Shown here in pieces: positions 42,986 to 51,309 of a stretch of 64,000 bases of DNA. How positions within the stretch are numbered: the stretch's first letter is position 1; each line of letters begins with the position of its first letter. The stretch covers positions 186,001 to 250,000 of the forward strand of contig NZ_JBKQGY010000002.1 of the NCBI RefSeq assembly GCF_050487225.1, written 5' to 3'. The translations under genes were made by a program, and so were the position numbers. The stretch comes from Paenalcaligenes sp050487225. Lineage in GTDB: Bacteria; Pseudomonadota; Gammaproteobacteria; Burkholderiales; Burkholderiaceae_B. The notes below the pieces were generated by a model. It was given only the letters and a program-made list of their open reading frames with translations, did not search any database and was not told the origin of the DNA.

Positions 42986-44269
42986 CTACGCTACGGTGTT
43001 CGGCAAGAACATCACTAGGGATGGCACGAACATCAACAGCATCAAGACGGACAACATGGCCAGCACCATCCACGACAGCGGACGCAAGGTTTGCACCATA
43101 CGAATACCACCGATTCGACACGCTGCCAGCAAGTCCACACCCAACGGTGGTGTGTTAGCACCAATCGCCAAGTTAACCACCAACAAAATACCGAAGTGCA
43201 CAGGATCAATACCAAAGTGGTGAATCGCAGGCATCACAACTGGAGCCACGATAATGATCAGCGCGATCGCTTCCATGAACGTACCCAACACCAGCAATAC
43301 AGCCATGATCAACAGCAATACGCCGTATTTGCTATCGGTGAAGCTCACCAAGAACTGCGCCAAGCTGTGTGGCAACTGTTCTGCAATCAAGATCCATGCA
43401 AACAACGCTGCTGCACCGATAATCAACAGAATAGAGGCACTGATTTCAGCCGTAACTTTCAGGTCGTTCCACAGCTTTTTCAGGGACAGAGAACGGTACC
43501 AGAATGCACCAATCAACAATGCATAGACGATTGCGCTAGAAGCCGCTTCGGTCGCCGTAAAGATACCAAAACGAATACCACCAATAATCAGCACAGGCAC
43601 CATCAGTGCAGGCAGAGCATCAATGAATGACTCACGCAGTTCTTTAGCGTTGAAAGGCTGACCACCGCTCCAACCGTGTTTGCGAGACATCCACACCGCA
43701 ACGACGATCAAGGACAGGCCCAACAACAGACCAGGAACAATACCGGCCATGAACAGTTTGCCAACGGACGTATCGGTAATCGTGCCGTACACAATCAGCA
43801 CAATACTTGGTGGGATAATGGTGGAGCTCGCCCCAGCACACCCAACCAACGCAGCACTAAAGCCTCGGTCATAGCCACGCTGCGCCATGGTTGGCAGCAT
43901 CAAGCTACCAATCGCCACAACGTCAGCCACGCCCGAACCGGACAATGCGCCAAACATCATACAAGCCAGAACCGCTACGATCGCCAGACCACCGGGGACA
44001 TCACCCACGATAGCGGCACACAAACGCACAATACGTTGTGTCAGACCTGCACTGTTCATCAACTGCGCCGCCAACACAAACAGCGGGATGGCGAGCAACG
44101 TAAAACTATCCAAACCGGAAACAAACTGTTGGGCGGCAACCATCGTAGGTGCGGCATCAAACAACAGCAAGTAGGCTACTGAAGCCAGTACCAGGCCGAA
44201 GGCCACTGGCACGTCGATTAATAGGGTTACAGCAAAAATACCAAGAAGCGCTAAAGCACCTAACGACAT
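42986..44269 (-). CDS. TRAP transporter large permease DctM (system 1)
   Basis: The 427-residue, about 12-helix membrane subunit of a tripartite sodium-coupled uptake system. It shows the DctM-type FVLAAQLMNSAGLTQRIVRL, MMFGALSGSGVADVVAIGSL and GIVPGLLLGLSLI. It lies 2 bp after dctQ and 10 bp before the lyase gene. Confidence 0.93.
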   Translation of the reverse strand: MSLGALALLGIFAVTLLIDVPVAFGLVLASVAYLLLFDAAPTMVAAQQFVSGLDSFTLLAIPLFVLAAQLMNSAGLTQRIVRLCAAIVGDVPGGLAIVAVLACMMFGALSGSGVADVVAIGSLMLPTMAQRGYDRGFSAALVGCAGASSTIIPPSIVLIVYGTITDTSVGKLFMAGIVPGLLLGLSLIVVAVWMSRKHGWSGGQPFNAKELRESFIDALPALMVPVLIIGGIRFGIFTATEAASSAIVYALLIGAFWYRSLSLKKLWNDLKVTAEISASILLIIGAAALFAWILIAEQLPHSLAQFLVSFTDSKYGVLLLIMAVLLVLGTFMEAIALIIIVAPVVMPAIHHFGIDPVHFGILLVVNLAIGANTPPLGVDLLAACRIGGIRMVQTLRPLSWMVLAMLSVLMLLMFVPSLVMFLPNTVA

Positions 44270-44271
44270 GA

Positions 44272-44757
44272 TCAGCTCTCCTTCGCTTCATCCGAAACCA
44301 GCCCGAACAATTGTCCCAGCTGAACGATCACCATGGCAGCACATGCCACGGGTAATGCTAAGTAGACATACCCTGCATCCACGCCAATGGCGGGTAAAGG
44401 TTGTCCCATTGTCAATTCACTCAGTTCCCAGCCGGCGTAACCCAATACGGCCAGACCAAAAATCATGGCGACATCCCCAATCTTGCGCACGAAATCTTGC
44501 AGTGGGCCATCAGGTAGGATGGTGGACAGCAAACCTGCTGTTAAATGTGAACGACGGTACGTACATGCCACGCCGCCCAAGAAAGCACTCCATACCAAGA
44601 TGAAGCGAGGCAATTCTTCTGCCCAATGTGGAGTTTGATGCCAGCCGAAACGTAGCACCACCACATAACTGATCAACACCGCCATTAGGGCTGCCCCAAG
44701 CGCTGCCAAGTACAGGCAGGCGTGGGACAAACCGGCGATTAGTCGCCGTATAACCAT
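44272..44757 (-). CDS. TRAP transporter small permease DctQ (system 1)
   Basis: A 161-residue four-helix DctQ protein with WAEELPRFILVWSAFLGGVACTYRRSHLT, the conserved signature of the family. It links the binding protein and DctM functionally. It lies 3 bp after dctP and 2 bp before dctM. Confidence 0.92.
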   Translation of the reverse strand: MVIRRLIAGLSHACLYLAALGAALMAVLISYVVVLRFGWHQTPHWAEELPRFILVWSAFLGGVACTYRRSHLTAGLLSTILPDGPLQDFVRKIGDVAMIFGLAVLGYAGWELSELTMGQPLPAIGVDAGYVYLALPVACAAMVIVQLGQLFGLVSDEAKES

Positions 44758-44760
44758 TAT

Positions 44761-45744
44761 TTAGTTCTCCTGACGGTATTTCTGCAAAGTATCCATCAGG
44801 TCTTGACCAAATACTTTCTCGTACTCAGCCCACACTGGTTGTACCGCTTCCATGAATGGAGCTGGATCAACCGTATTCACTTTCATACCTTTTTCTTCTA
44901 ACAGACGAACAAATTCCAATTCGCCTTCTTGAACCATCTCGCGCTGTTTGTCACGCCATGTAGCGGCAGCTTCCAGGATGATTGCTTTGTCTTCGTCAGA
45001 GATTTTCTTCCAGATAGGTTTGGAGATAATCAAGCTGGCAGGACCCCATACGTGACCTGTCAACGAAGCGTATTGCTGCACATCAAAGAAAGACGATGTG
45101 TAGATGATGGACAGAGGGTTCTCTTGTGCATCAAATACTTTTTGCTGCAATGCAGAGTACAACTCACCGAATGCCAAAGGAGCTGGGTTTGCGCCTAACG
45201 CGGTGAAGGTATCCAAACGCATTTTGTCTGGTGTTACACGTGTTTTCAGGCCAACCATGTCAGCAGGAGTATTGATAGGGCCGCGGTTGTTTGTCATGTG
45301 ACGGAAACCGTTTTCCCACCACGATACGATGACCAGGTTGCGTTTGTCGGCCAGTTCAGCCAACTGCTCACCCAATTCACCGTCGTACGCGTTGTACGCT
45401 TGCTGAACGTTAGCCCATGTGTAAGGCAGTTCTACGATACCGAATTTGGCATCAATAGGTTGCAGGGAACCGCTACCGATAATCGCTGCGCCTTGGCTAC
45501 CAATTTGCAGACCTTCCAGCATGGTTTTTTCATTGCCAAGCTGACCGCTAGGGTAAGTCACGAAATTCACGCGACCATCTGTACGCTCTTTAACTTCTTG
45601 AGCGAACCCATCTGCAGCCACGCCCCAACTATGGTTAGGTGCCAACACGTGGCCCAGTTTGATATCCAATGCGTGTGCTGGAGCCATCGCCAACAGCGAT
45701 GCACCTGTCATGACTAAACCGAATAAGGATTTCTTCAGTCTCAT
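44761..45744 (-). CDS. TRAP transporter substrate-binding protein DctP (system 1)
   Basis: Periplasmic binding protein of 327 residues with signal peptide LFGLVMTGASLLAMAPAHA. The carboxylate-binding Arg lies in GLKTRVTPDKMRL, followed by ALGANPAPLAFGELYSALQQ and FDAQENP (most relatives have GQEN). The ligand is therefore a carboxylate; its nature is unknown. The gene lies 33 bp after fadR and starts the transport trio. Confidence 0.92.
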   Translation of the reverse strand: MRLKKSLFGLVMTGASLLAMAPAHALDIKLGHVLAPNHSWGVAADGFAQEVKERTDGRVNFVTYPSGQLGNEKTMLEGLQIGSQGAAIIGSGSLQPIDAKFGIVELPYTWANVQQAYNAYDGELGEQLAELADKRNLVIVSWWENGFRHMTNNRGPINTPADMVGLKTRVTPDKMRLDTFTALGANPAPLAFGELYSALQQKVFDAQENPLSIIYTSSFFDVQQYASLTGHVWGPASLIISKPIWKKISDEDKAIILEAAATWRDKQREMVQEGELEFVRLLEEKGMKVNTVDPAPFMEAVQPVWAEYEKVFGQDLMDTLQKYRQEN

Positions 45745-45777
45745 TCCCTTCTCCTAAGAACAGCCTAAATAAGGCGG

Positions 45778-46503
45778 CTAACCTATACCTTCATTTCCAA
45801 AATCGACGCGTAAACGCGCCAAGATGCTAACCAAGTGGTCATGCATCGCAGCTCGAGCTCGCACTTTGTCGCGAGACTTGATGGCATCCAAAATACGGCC
45901 ATGCTCAAGCTGGGCTTTTTCCCAAACATTGGCATCTACAAAATGTCTTTCCATACGGGAGAACATAGGGCTGTGCAGCGCGAGTTCCCATACATGCGCG
46001 ATCGTCGCAGCCAAGGCACTGTTACCGCAGGCAGCGGCAATCGCCATGTGAAACGCTCTATCTTCGCGCGCGGGCGTGGAACTACCTTCCATGCTCTCGT
46101 ATGCGGCTTGGATCGCTTTCAGTTGCTCATCCGTTGCCAAGGCAGCCGCTAACTCTGCACTTTCTGGCTCTAGCAACAAGCGTGTTTCCAACAAACCAAA
46201 AGGGCCAAAATCATTGTCCACTTGAGCTGGCTGGCTCACATCGGAGCTGTGGTTCAGGTTACGTTGTTGGTCACTGATCACAAACACACCAGTGCCTACA
46301 CGTACTGCCACATAACCTTCCAACTCCAACGCAATCAAGGCTTCGCGTATAGACGCGCGACTCACTTGCAATTGCTCTGCCAACTCGCGTTCAGACGGCA
46401 GCCTGCTTCCTACAGAGAACTCTCCCTGCTGGATTTTTGAGGCAATTTGATCGGCGATAACCCGATACAAACGCGGCACTGCGACGGCTTCAAAAACGCT
46501 CAT
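45778..46503 (-). CDS. FadR-family (FCD) GntR regulator, system 1
   Basis: A 241-residue regulator with GntR winged helix (about 10-75; RLPSERELAEQLQVSRASIREALIALE) and an FCD effector domain (about 95-225) with Asp/His metal-site positions in EDRAFHMAIA and HDHLVS. It is the first gene of fadR-dctPQM-lyase. A 17-bp palindrome lies 24 bp upstream of its start. The same motif precedes the ThDP-enzyme gene and the cupin operon, so this protein is the natural candidate to control all three units. Confidence 0.9.
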   Translation of the reverse strand: MSVFEAVAVPRLYRVIADQIASKIQQGEFSVGSRLPSERELAEQLQVSRASIREALIALELEGYVAVRVGTGVFVISDQQRNLNHSSDVSQPAQVDNDFGPFGLLETRLLLEPESAELAAALATDEQLKAIQAAYESMEGSSTPAREDRAFHMAIAAACGNSALAATIAHVWELALHSPMFSRMERHFVDANVWEKAQLEHGRILDAIKSRDKVRARAAMHDHLVSILARLRVDFGNEGIG

Positions 46504-46526
46504 GATTGTTCCACATTATTTTGGCC

Positions 46527-46543
46527 TAGTGGTCAGGCCACTA
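46527..46543. promoter_or_regulatory. FadR-type operator, copy C (fadR-TRAP-lyase operon)
   Basis: TAGTGGTCAGGCCACTA, arms TAGTGG and CCACTA perfectly inverted. The inner 13-mer (46529-46541) is the exact reverse complement of copies A and B. A candidate minus-strand -35 TTGATT and -10 TAGCTT 18 bp apart lie directly upstream, putting the site near the start point. Confidence 0.65.
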
Positions 46544-46698
46544 AGCTACCTGATACCACGGCGATTAATCAAGAAAAAAAAATCAAACCTAGGGTTAACC
46601 ATCATTACCTAATGGCACCTTTCCCCACTCTGAGTCAGAATCATAACGAAAAAAGAGGAATCTCCGCAGATTTGACTGCAATGCGCCCGTGGAGTGCA

Positions 46699-46728
46699 CA
46701 AAAAAACCCCACAACAGATGTCGTGGGG
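46699..46728 (-). terminator. Intrinsic terminator after the SDR gene (end of system 2 operon)
   Basis: CCCCAC (46707-46712) and GTGGGG (46723-46728), with inner ACA/TGT pairs, form a stem. On the minus strand it is followed by a T7 run (complement of 46700-46706). Confidence 0.85.
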
Positions 46729-46757
46729 CAACCTAACTAACGGACTAAAGGTTGAAG

Positions 46758-46770
46758 CTGGTCAGGCCAG
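46758..46770. promoter_or_regulatory. FadR-type site, copy D
   Basis: CTGGTCAGGCCAG, sharing the TGGTCAGGCCA core with copy C. It lies between the SDR stop and its terminator, about 255 bp upstream of fadR. It could be an auxiliary site for looping, or inert. Confidence 0.4.
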
Positions 46771-46778
46771 AGATAAGG

Positions 46779-47510
46779 TCAGATCAACATACCACCATCA
46801 ATGGCGTATATGGAACCTGTGGTATAGCGTGCGCCAGTCAAGTACACCACTAGATCGGCAATCTCCTCTGGCGTACCTAAACGCCCCATAGGTTGGCGAG
46901 CAATAAAAGCCGTCATGGCAGCATCGTAATCGCCCGTAGCAGTCAAACGCTGGTCTAACGATGGGCTTTGTACCGTACCGGGACAAATAGCATTACAACG
47001 TATGCCTTGCGTCACATAATCTGCTGCAATGGACTTGGTTAAACCAATAACGGCTGCTTTAGTAGTTCCATAAGAGCAACGGTTGATCACCCCCTTCAAT
47101 GAACTCACTACCGATGCCACATTGATAATGCAGCCATCACCGCGCTCTAACATACCGGGCAAGACAGCTTGTACCGTACGCACCATGGATTTCACATTCA
47201 AATCAAAAGCCACATCAAAATCGTCTTCCGTGGCCTGCAAGACTGTTCCGTTTTGCACATAACCTGCGCAATTGAACAGTATGTCTACTGCCCCTATGCG
47301 TTTGACTACAGCATCAATTTCTTCACGATCACGCACATTCATCCTATAGGTAGTCAAAGACGGCTCTTGCCTAGACAGTTCCTGCAAAGCAGACTCATCT
47401 ATATCGGTGGCATACACCGTCGCGCCCGCCTTTGCCAACGCCAGCGCCGACGCTTTACCTATGCCATGGGCTGCTGCAGTTATCAGTACTACTTTCCCTT
47501 CTAGACTCAT
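46779..47510 (-). CDS. Short-chain dehydrogenase/reductase (2-keto-3-deoxy-sugar-acid dehydrogenase-like)
   Basis: A 243-residue classical SDR with LITAAAHGIGKASALALA, NCAGYVQNGT, Ser in NVASVVSSLKG, Tyr-Lys in YGTTK and PMGRLGTPEEIADLVVYL. It resembles the DHRS6/2-keto-3-deoxy-L-fuconate dehydrogenase group. That enzyme oxidises the product of an IlvD- or enolase-type sugar-acid dehydratase, and such a dehydratase is encoded at 54799. It is the last gene of the glcD-fadR-dctQMP-SDR run. Confidence 0.8.
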   Translation of the reverse strand: MSLEGKVVLITAAAHGIGKASALALAKAGATVYATDIDESALQELSRQEPSLTTYRMNVRDREEIDAVVKRIGAVDILFNCAGYVQNGTVLQATEDDFDVAFDLNVKSMVRTVQAVLPGMLERGDGCIINVASVVSSLKGVINRCSYGTTKAAVIGLTKSIAADYVTQGIRCNAICPGTVQSPSLDQRLTATGDYDAAMTAFIARQPMGRLGTPEEIADLVVYLTGARYTTGSIYAIDGGMLI

Positions 47511-47562
47511 TTTTCTCTCCCACAGGTAGCCAATGCTTCATACATTGGCTACCCCGGATAAA

Positions 47563-48570
47563 TTACTGGTTACGAAGGGCCGCCAATGACTCTTGCACAC
47601 GCTGTACTACGTCTTCTCCAATTTCAGCTTTGTGCTTCTCATACACCACCTGCGATTTTTCTAACATGCGTTTTTGCTCTTCTGGCGTTAATTCATTGAC
47701 CTGTACGCCTGCATCTTTGATCGTAGCCAAAGATTGTGCTGACAACTCGCGAATTGCCTGACGCTGTACATCACGCCCAACGATGGCACATTCACGCAAA
47801 GCAGCTTGTTCCTCTGGGGAGTATTTATCCAAAATGCGCTTAGAGAACAGTACCAAAAAAGGCGTGTAAGCATGGTTAGTTACTGACACGTATTTCTGTA
47901 CCTCATAAAATTTCGAGGTATCAATAGTCACGAAGGGGTTTTCTTGCCCATCAATAGCACCTGTTTCCAATGCCGAGAAGATTTCCCCAAAGGCCATAGG
48001 TGTGGGGTTAGCTCCTAGGTTATTGAAGGTATCCAAGAAAATATTATTCTGCATCACGCGCAGTTTAATGCCGTCGAAATCCTCCCACTTCTCTATAGGA
48101 CGTTTGGAATTACTGAATTGCCTAAAACCGTTTTCCCAGTACGCCAAGTTCACCAAGCCTTGCTCTGCCAATTTCTCATTAATGAAATCACCAAAAGCAC
48201 CATCTTGTATCGCATCAGCTTCTTGGTCGTTCGCAAACAAAAATGGCAAGTCAAATACGCCCAATGCTGGCACCAAACCCACCAAAGGTGAGGACGACGT
48301 AATCACAGCCTCTTGCGTACCTGAACGCAGCGCTTGGGTAGCCTGGATATCGCCCCCCAACGAACCACTCCAGTATGCTGTTAGCTTCATTTCACCGCCA
48401 GACTTCTCTTGCAAGCAGGCATTAAATGCTTCTACGCCATTGCCAACAGGGTGTTCTGCATTCAATCCGTTAGAAATACGAATATTGCGTTTTTTGAAGT
48501 CAGCCTGCGCGGGCAACGCCACACTCATGCTGATGAGTGCAATCATGCTGCTTAGTACTATTTTTCTCAT
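47563..48570 (-). CDS. TRAP transporter substrate-binding protein DctP (system 2)
   Basis: Periplasmic carboxylate-binding protein of 335 residues with signal peptide IVLSSMIALISMSVALPAQA. The ligand Arg lies in GIKLRVMQNN, with NLGANPTPMAFGEIFSALE and IDGQENPF. ATG 48570 is chosen because AAGGAG lies 11 bp upstream; a longer frame from 48630 would overlap dctM. It is clearly diverged from the system 1 DctP, so a different ligand is likely. Confidence 0.92.
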   Translation of the reverse strand: MRKIVLSSMIALISMSVALPAQADFKKRNIRISNGLNAEHPVGNGVEAFNACLQEKSGGEMKLTAYWSGSLGGDIQATQALRSGTQEAVITSSSPLVGLVPALGVFDLPFLFANDQEADAIQDGAFGDFINEKLAEQGLVNLAYWENGFRQFSNSKRPIEKWEDFDGIKLRVMQNNIFLDTFNNLGANPTPMAFGEIFSALETGAIDGQENPFVTIDTSKFYEVQKYVSVTNHAYTPFLVLFSKRILDKYSPEEQAALRECAIVGRDVQRQAIRELSAQSLATIKDAGVQVNELTPEEQKRMLEKSQVVYEKHKAEIGEDVVQRVQESLAALRNQ

Positions 48571-48617
48571 GTCATTGTCTCCTTGGTTCAGAATTTGCCT
48601 GTCTTCTAGGACACGCT

Positions 48618-49895
48618 TCAATACAGCCATTTCATGGGTACAGTAATGATTTCAGGTATGGCTACGAACAGCATTAACAACAGGAAATAGCCCAACAGGA
48701 ATGGCCCCACACCCACAATGACCTTCCCTAATGGCACTTTGGCTACGCCACTAACCACGTTCAGCACTACGCCTACAGGCGGCGTCAGCAAACTAATGCA
48801 GGTATTCATCACAAACATCACCCCGAAGTACACCGGATCAATGCCTGCCATCTTCACGATAGGCAATAACACAGGGGTCAGAATCAATAGCGTTGGGGTC
48901 AGATCCAATGCGGTACCAATCACAAAGATCAGCAGCATCATGATCAACATCAGCAGCTTGGGGTGCTCAATAAAGGGTTCTAGGAAACCACCCAGCTCAG
49001 CTGGAATATCCGCTGCCGTAATCAACCATGCAGACACCAAAGCCGCTGCCACCAAGAACATCACTACAGCAGTGGTTTTGGCCGAGCGCAGTAGTACGGT
49101 GTAGAGATCACGTAGTCGCAGCTCTTTGTAAACAAAAGTCCCTACTAACCAGGCATACACCGCAGCAATCACTGCAGCTTCAGTAGGGGTCACCATGCCC
49201 ATGCGAATACCGCCCAGCACAATGACAGGCATCCCTAACGCCCATGAGGCACGCGCGGTGGCTTGCAAGCGCTCTTTACCCGAACGTTTTGGTAGCGTGG
49301 TGCTGGCACTATTGCGCCCTACCACCATCCAAATCACCACTAAGGTCAGCGCCATCAACAAGCCCGGCACAATACCTGCCATAAACAAGCGCGAAATCGA
49401 TACGTTGGCAGCCACACCAAAAATAATGAATGCCATAGAGGGTGGAATAACTGGCGCAATAACACCGCCAGCCGCAATCACCCCTGCTGACCTAGGTACG
49501 TTATAGCCAGCCTCTCGCATCATGGGCACCAAAATCGCGGCTAACGCGGCAGAGTCCGCTACAGCCGAGCCCGACAAGCTGGCCATAATAACGGCCGCGA
49601 CAATCGCCACCAAGCCCAAACCACCCTTGATATGCCCTACACACGCCAATGCAAAATCAATAATGCGTCGTGACAAACCACCCGAATTCATCAGCTCGCC
49701 CGCTAACAGGAAAAAGGGGATGGCAAGCAAGGTGAAAGTGTCTGCGCCAGAGATCATGTTTTGCGCCACAATTTGGGCATTAAACATATCCAGTTGCAGC
49801 ATAAGCATGAGTGAACAGAAGATCAGTGCGAAAGCAACAGGCACGCCTATGGCCATGGCTCCTAATAATGAAGCCACAAAAATCAGTAATGTCAT
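48618..49895 (-). CDS. TRAP transporter large permease DctM (system 2)
   Basis: A 425-residue multi-helix DctM permease with FFLLAGELMNSGGLSRRIIDFA, MASLSGSAVADSAALAAIL and GIVPGLLMALTLV. ATG 49895 (MTLLIFVASLLGAMAIGVPVA) fits the family; a longer frame from 49934 overlaps dctQ. It lies 7 bp after dctQ. Confidence 0.92.
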   Translation of the reverse strand: MTLLIFVASLLGAMAIGVPVAFALIFCSLMLMLQLDMFNAQIVAQNMISGADTFTLLAIPFFLLAGELMNSGGLSRRIIDFALACVGHIKGGLGLVAIVAAVIMASLSGSAVADSAALAAILVPMMREAGYNVPRSAGVIAAGGVIAPVIPPSMAFIIFGVAANVSISRLFMAGIVPGLLMALTLVVIWMVVGRNSASTTLPKRSGKERLQATARASWALGMPVIVLGGIRMGMVTPTEAAVIAAVYAWLVGTFVYKELRLRDLYTVLLRSAKTTAVVMFLVAAALVSAWLITAADIPAELGGFLEPFIEHPKLLMLIMMLLIFVIGTALDLTPTLLILTPVLLPIVKMAGIDPVYFGVMFVMNTCISLLTPPVGVVLNVVSGVAKVPLGKVIVGVGPFLLGYFLLLMLFVAIPEIITVPMKWLY

Positions 49896-49902
49896 GGTGA
49901 GG

Positions 49903-50421
49903 TTACTCCGCGCTAGCCCCGTGGCCGCCTGCAAAGCGGTCTAGTTCTGCTTCGCTGACCTTACCTGTCAGCACCATCCAAAGTCTGTAGGCAGCTATCA
50001 CAAATACGCCTACCCCAGTGAACATTCCTATGCCATATACCCATGCTAATGAAAGGCCCGTAACCGGGGCATACATGGTGGCATTCACCTCTAATTGTTC
50101 CCACGTACCCGCAGCAAAAATATAGGCGCACGCCATAATGATGAAGTTGGTGACGGCCATGCAGAGCAACTGACCACGACGAGGTAGTCGAGAGGTAAGT
50201 GTTTCAATGCCCATATGACTGTGCTCCTTAAAGGTCAGCACAGCCCCTGTAAAGGTGAGCCATACAAAGAAAAAACGGGACAGTTCTTCTGAGATCATCC
50301 ATCCGGTATTAAACGCGTAGCGCAGCACTACGTTGCCAAATACCATGACCACCATGCCTGCAAGAAGAATGGTCAGCACTAGGCCAAGAAAACGGTAAAA
50401 CCAATCTATTATCCACTGCAT
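49903..50421 (-). CDS. TRAP transporter small permease DctQ (system 2)
   Basis: A 172-residue four-helix protein with the DctQ signature MISEELSRFFFVWLTFTGAV followed by FKEHSHMGIETL. Gene order here is dctQ-dctM-dctP, unlike system 1 (dctP-dctQ-dctM), so the two systems were not made by a simple recent tandem duplication. It lies 71 bp after fadR. Confidence 0.91.
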   Translation of the reverse strand: MQWIIDWFYRFLGLVLTILLAGMVVMVFGNVVLRYAFNTGWMISEELSRFFFVWLTFTGAVLTFKEHSHMGIETLTSRLPRRGQLLCMAVTNFIIMACAYIFAAGTWEQLEVNATMYAPVTGLSLAWVYGIGMFTGVGVFVIAAYRLWMVLTGKVSEAELDRFAGGHGASAE

Positions 50422-50492
50422 GTACCTTGACTCCTTTATATGTATTTCGGTGCATCTGCAGCTTCTCCCTACCGTCTTGGCATGAAGAAAAC

Positions 50493-51245
50493 CTACAGCT
50501 CGCCACGCGGCTTATAGAGTGCCGCTTTGTCTTCTGCCTGCAATTTGACACGCTGTGCACCACCCAGAATATGGGCCTCCATGGCTTTACGTGCTCCCTC
50601 CACATCCCGTTTAGCAATGGCGTCGCGCACAGCAACGTGTTCATCAATAGTGATTTTGACTATCTCGTCTCGCTCATAATACGTACGAGACGTATTCATG
50701 GCTTGATGCATTTTTTCACTGATAAAACCTATAAACAGCGGGAAGTACTCATTACCTGTCGCGCTAGCTACTTCGTGGTGAAAATCCAAGTCGGCCACTA
50801 CGCCATCATCACTCCATTTATCAGCATGAATCATGCGGTTTAGCGCATCATCAATTCGCACCATTTCTTCCTCGGTATGGTGCTGTGCTGCTAAACCTGC
50901 CGCTTCCACCTCCAATACGCTACGCAGTTGAAATAAGCTACGGAAGGATTCAGGATCATTCAGCGACAAATCATCTAAGCGCAGAAACTGCCTACGCTCT
51001 GGCTCGGTAATAAATGCACCGACTCCACGTCGTGTTTCAACCAGTCCCTCATGACGTAGCTGAGCAATGGCTTCACGCACTACAGTACGACTCACACCAA
51101 AACTTTCTGACAACTCACTTTCCGTGGGTAGCCTGTCCCCTGCCTTCAACAGTCCCTGTGCCACTTTTTCGTAGATCTGGCGGGCAATCATCGCTGGCAA
51201 ACCTTCCACGCGCTGGATCTGATCAAAAATAGTCATGACTGACAT
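50493..51245 (-). CDS. FadR-family (FCD) GntR regulator, system 2
   Basis: About 250 residues: a GntR winged helix (RLPTESELSESFGVSRTVVREAIAQLRHEGL) and an FCD domain with DLDFHHEVASATGNEYF and a late DEHVAVRDAI. The start is uncertain (51263, 51245 or 51236). An AAGGAG just upstream of 51245 supports 51245 or 51236. It is transcribed with glcD upstream and the TRAP genes downstream. A palindrome TTGTCAGACAA in the divergent promoter region (52852) matches the FadR-family pattern TNGTNNNACNA and is its probable operator. Confidence 0.88.
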   Translation of the reverse strand: MSVMTIFDQIQRVEGLPAMIARQIYEKVAQGLLKAGDRLPTESELSESFGVSRTVVREAIAQLRHEGLVETRRGVGAFITEPERRQFLRLDDLSLNDPESFRSLFQLRSVLEVEAAGLAAQHHTEEEMVRIDDALNRMIHADKWSDDGVVADLDFHHEVASATGNEYFPLFIGFISEKMHQAMNTSRTYYERDEIVKITIDEHVAVRDAIAKRDVEGARKAMEAHILGGAQRVKLQAEDKAALYKPRGEL

Positions 51246-51309
51246 TTCTCCTTGGGCTGACACTTGCTGAAAATAGCGAGTGTGCCTTGTAAGCGCACAT
51301 AGCGTCCAG

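Noticed and set aside
42986..50421. The two TRAP systems as a tandem duplication
   Set aside because: Gene orders differ (dctP-dctQ-dctM against dctQ-dctM-dctP) and the proteins are clearly diverged, so recent duplication is not supported.
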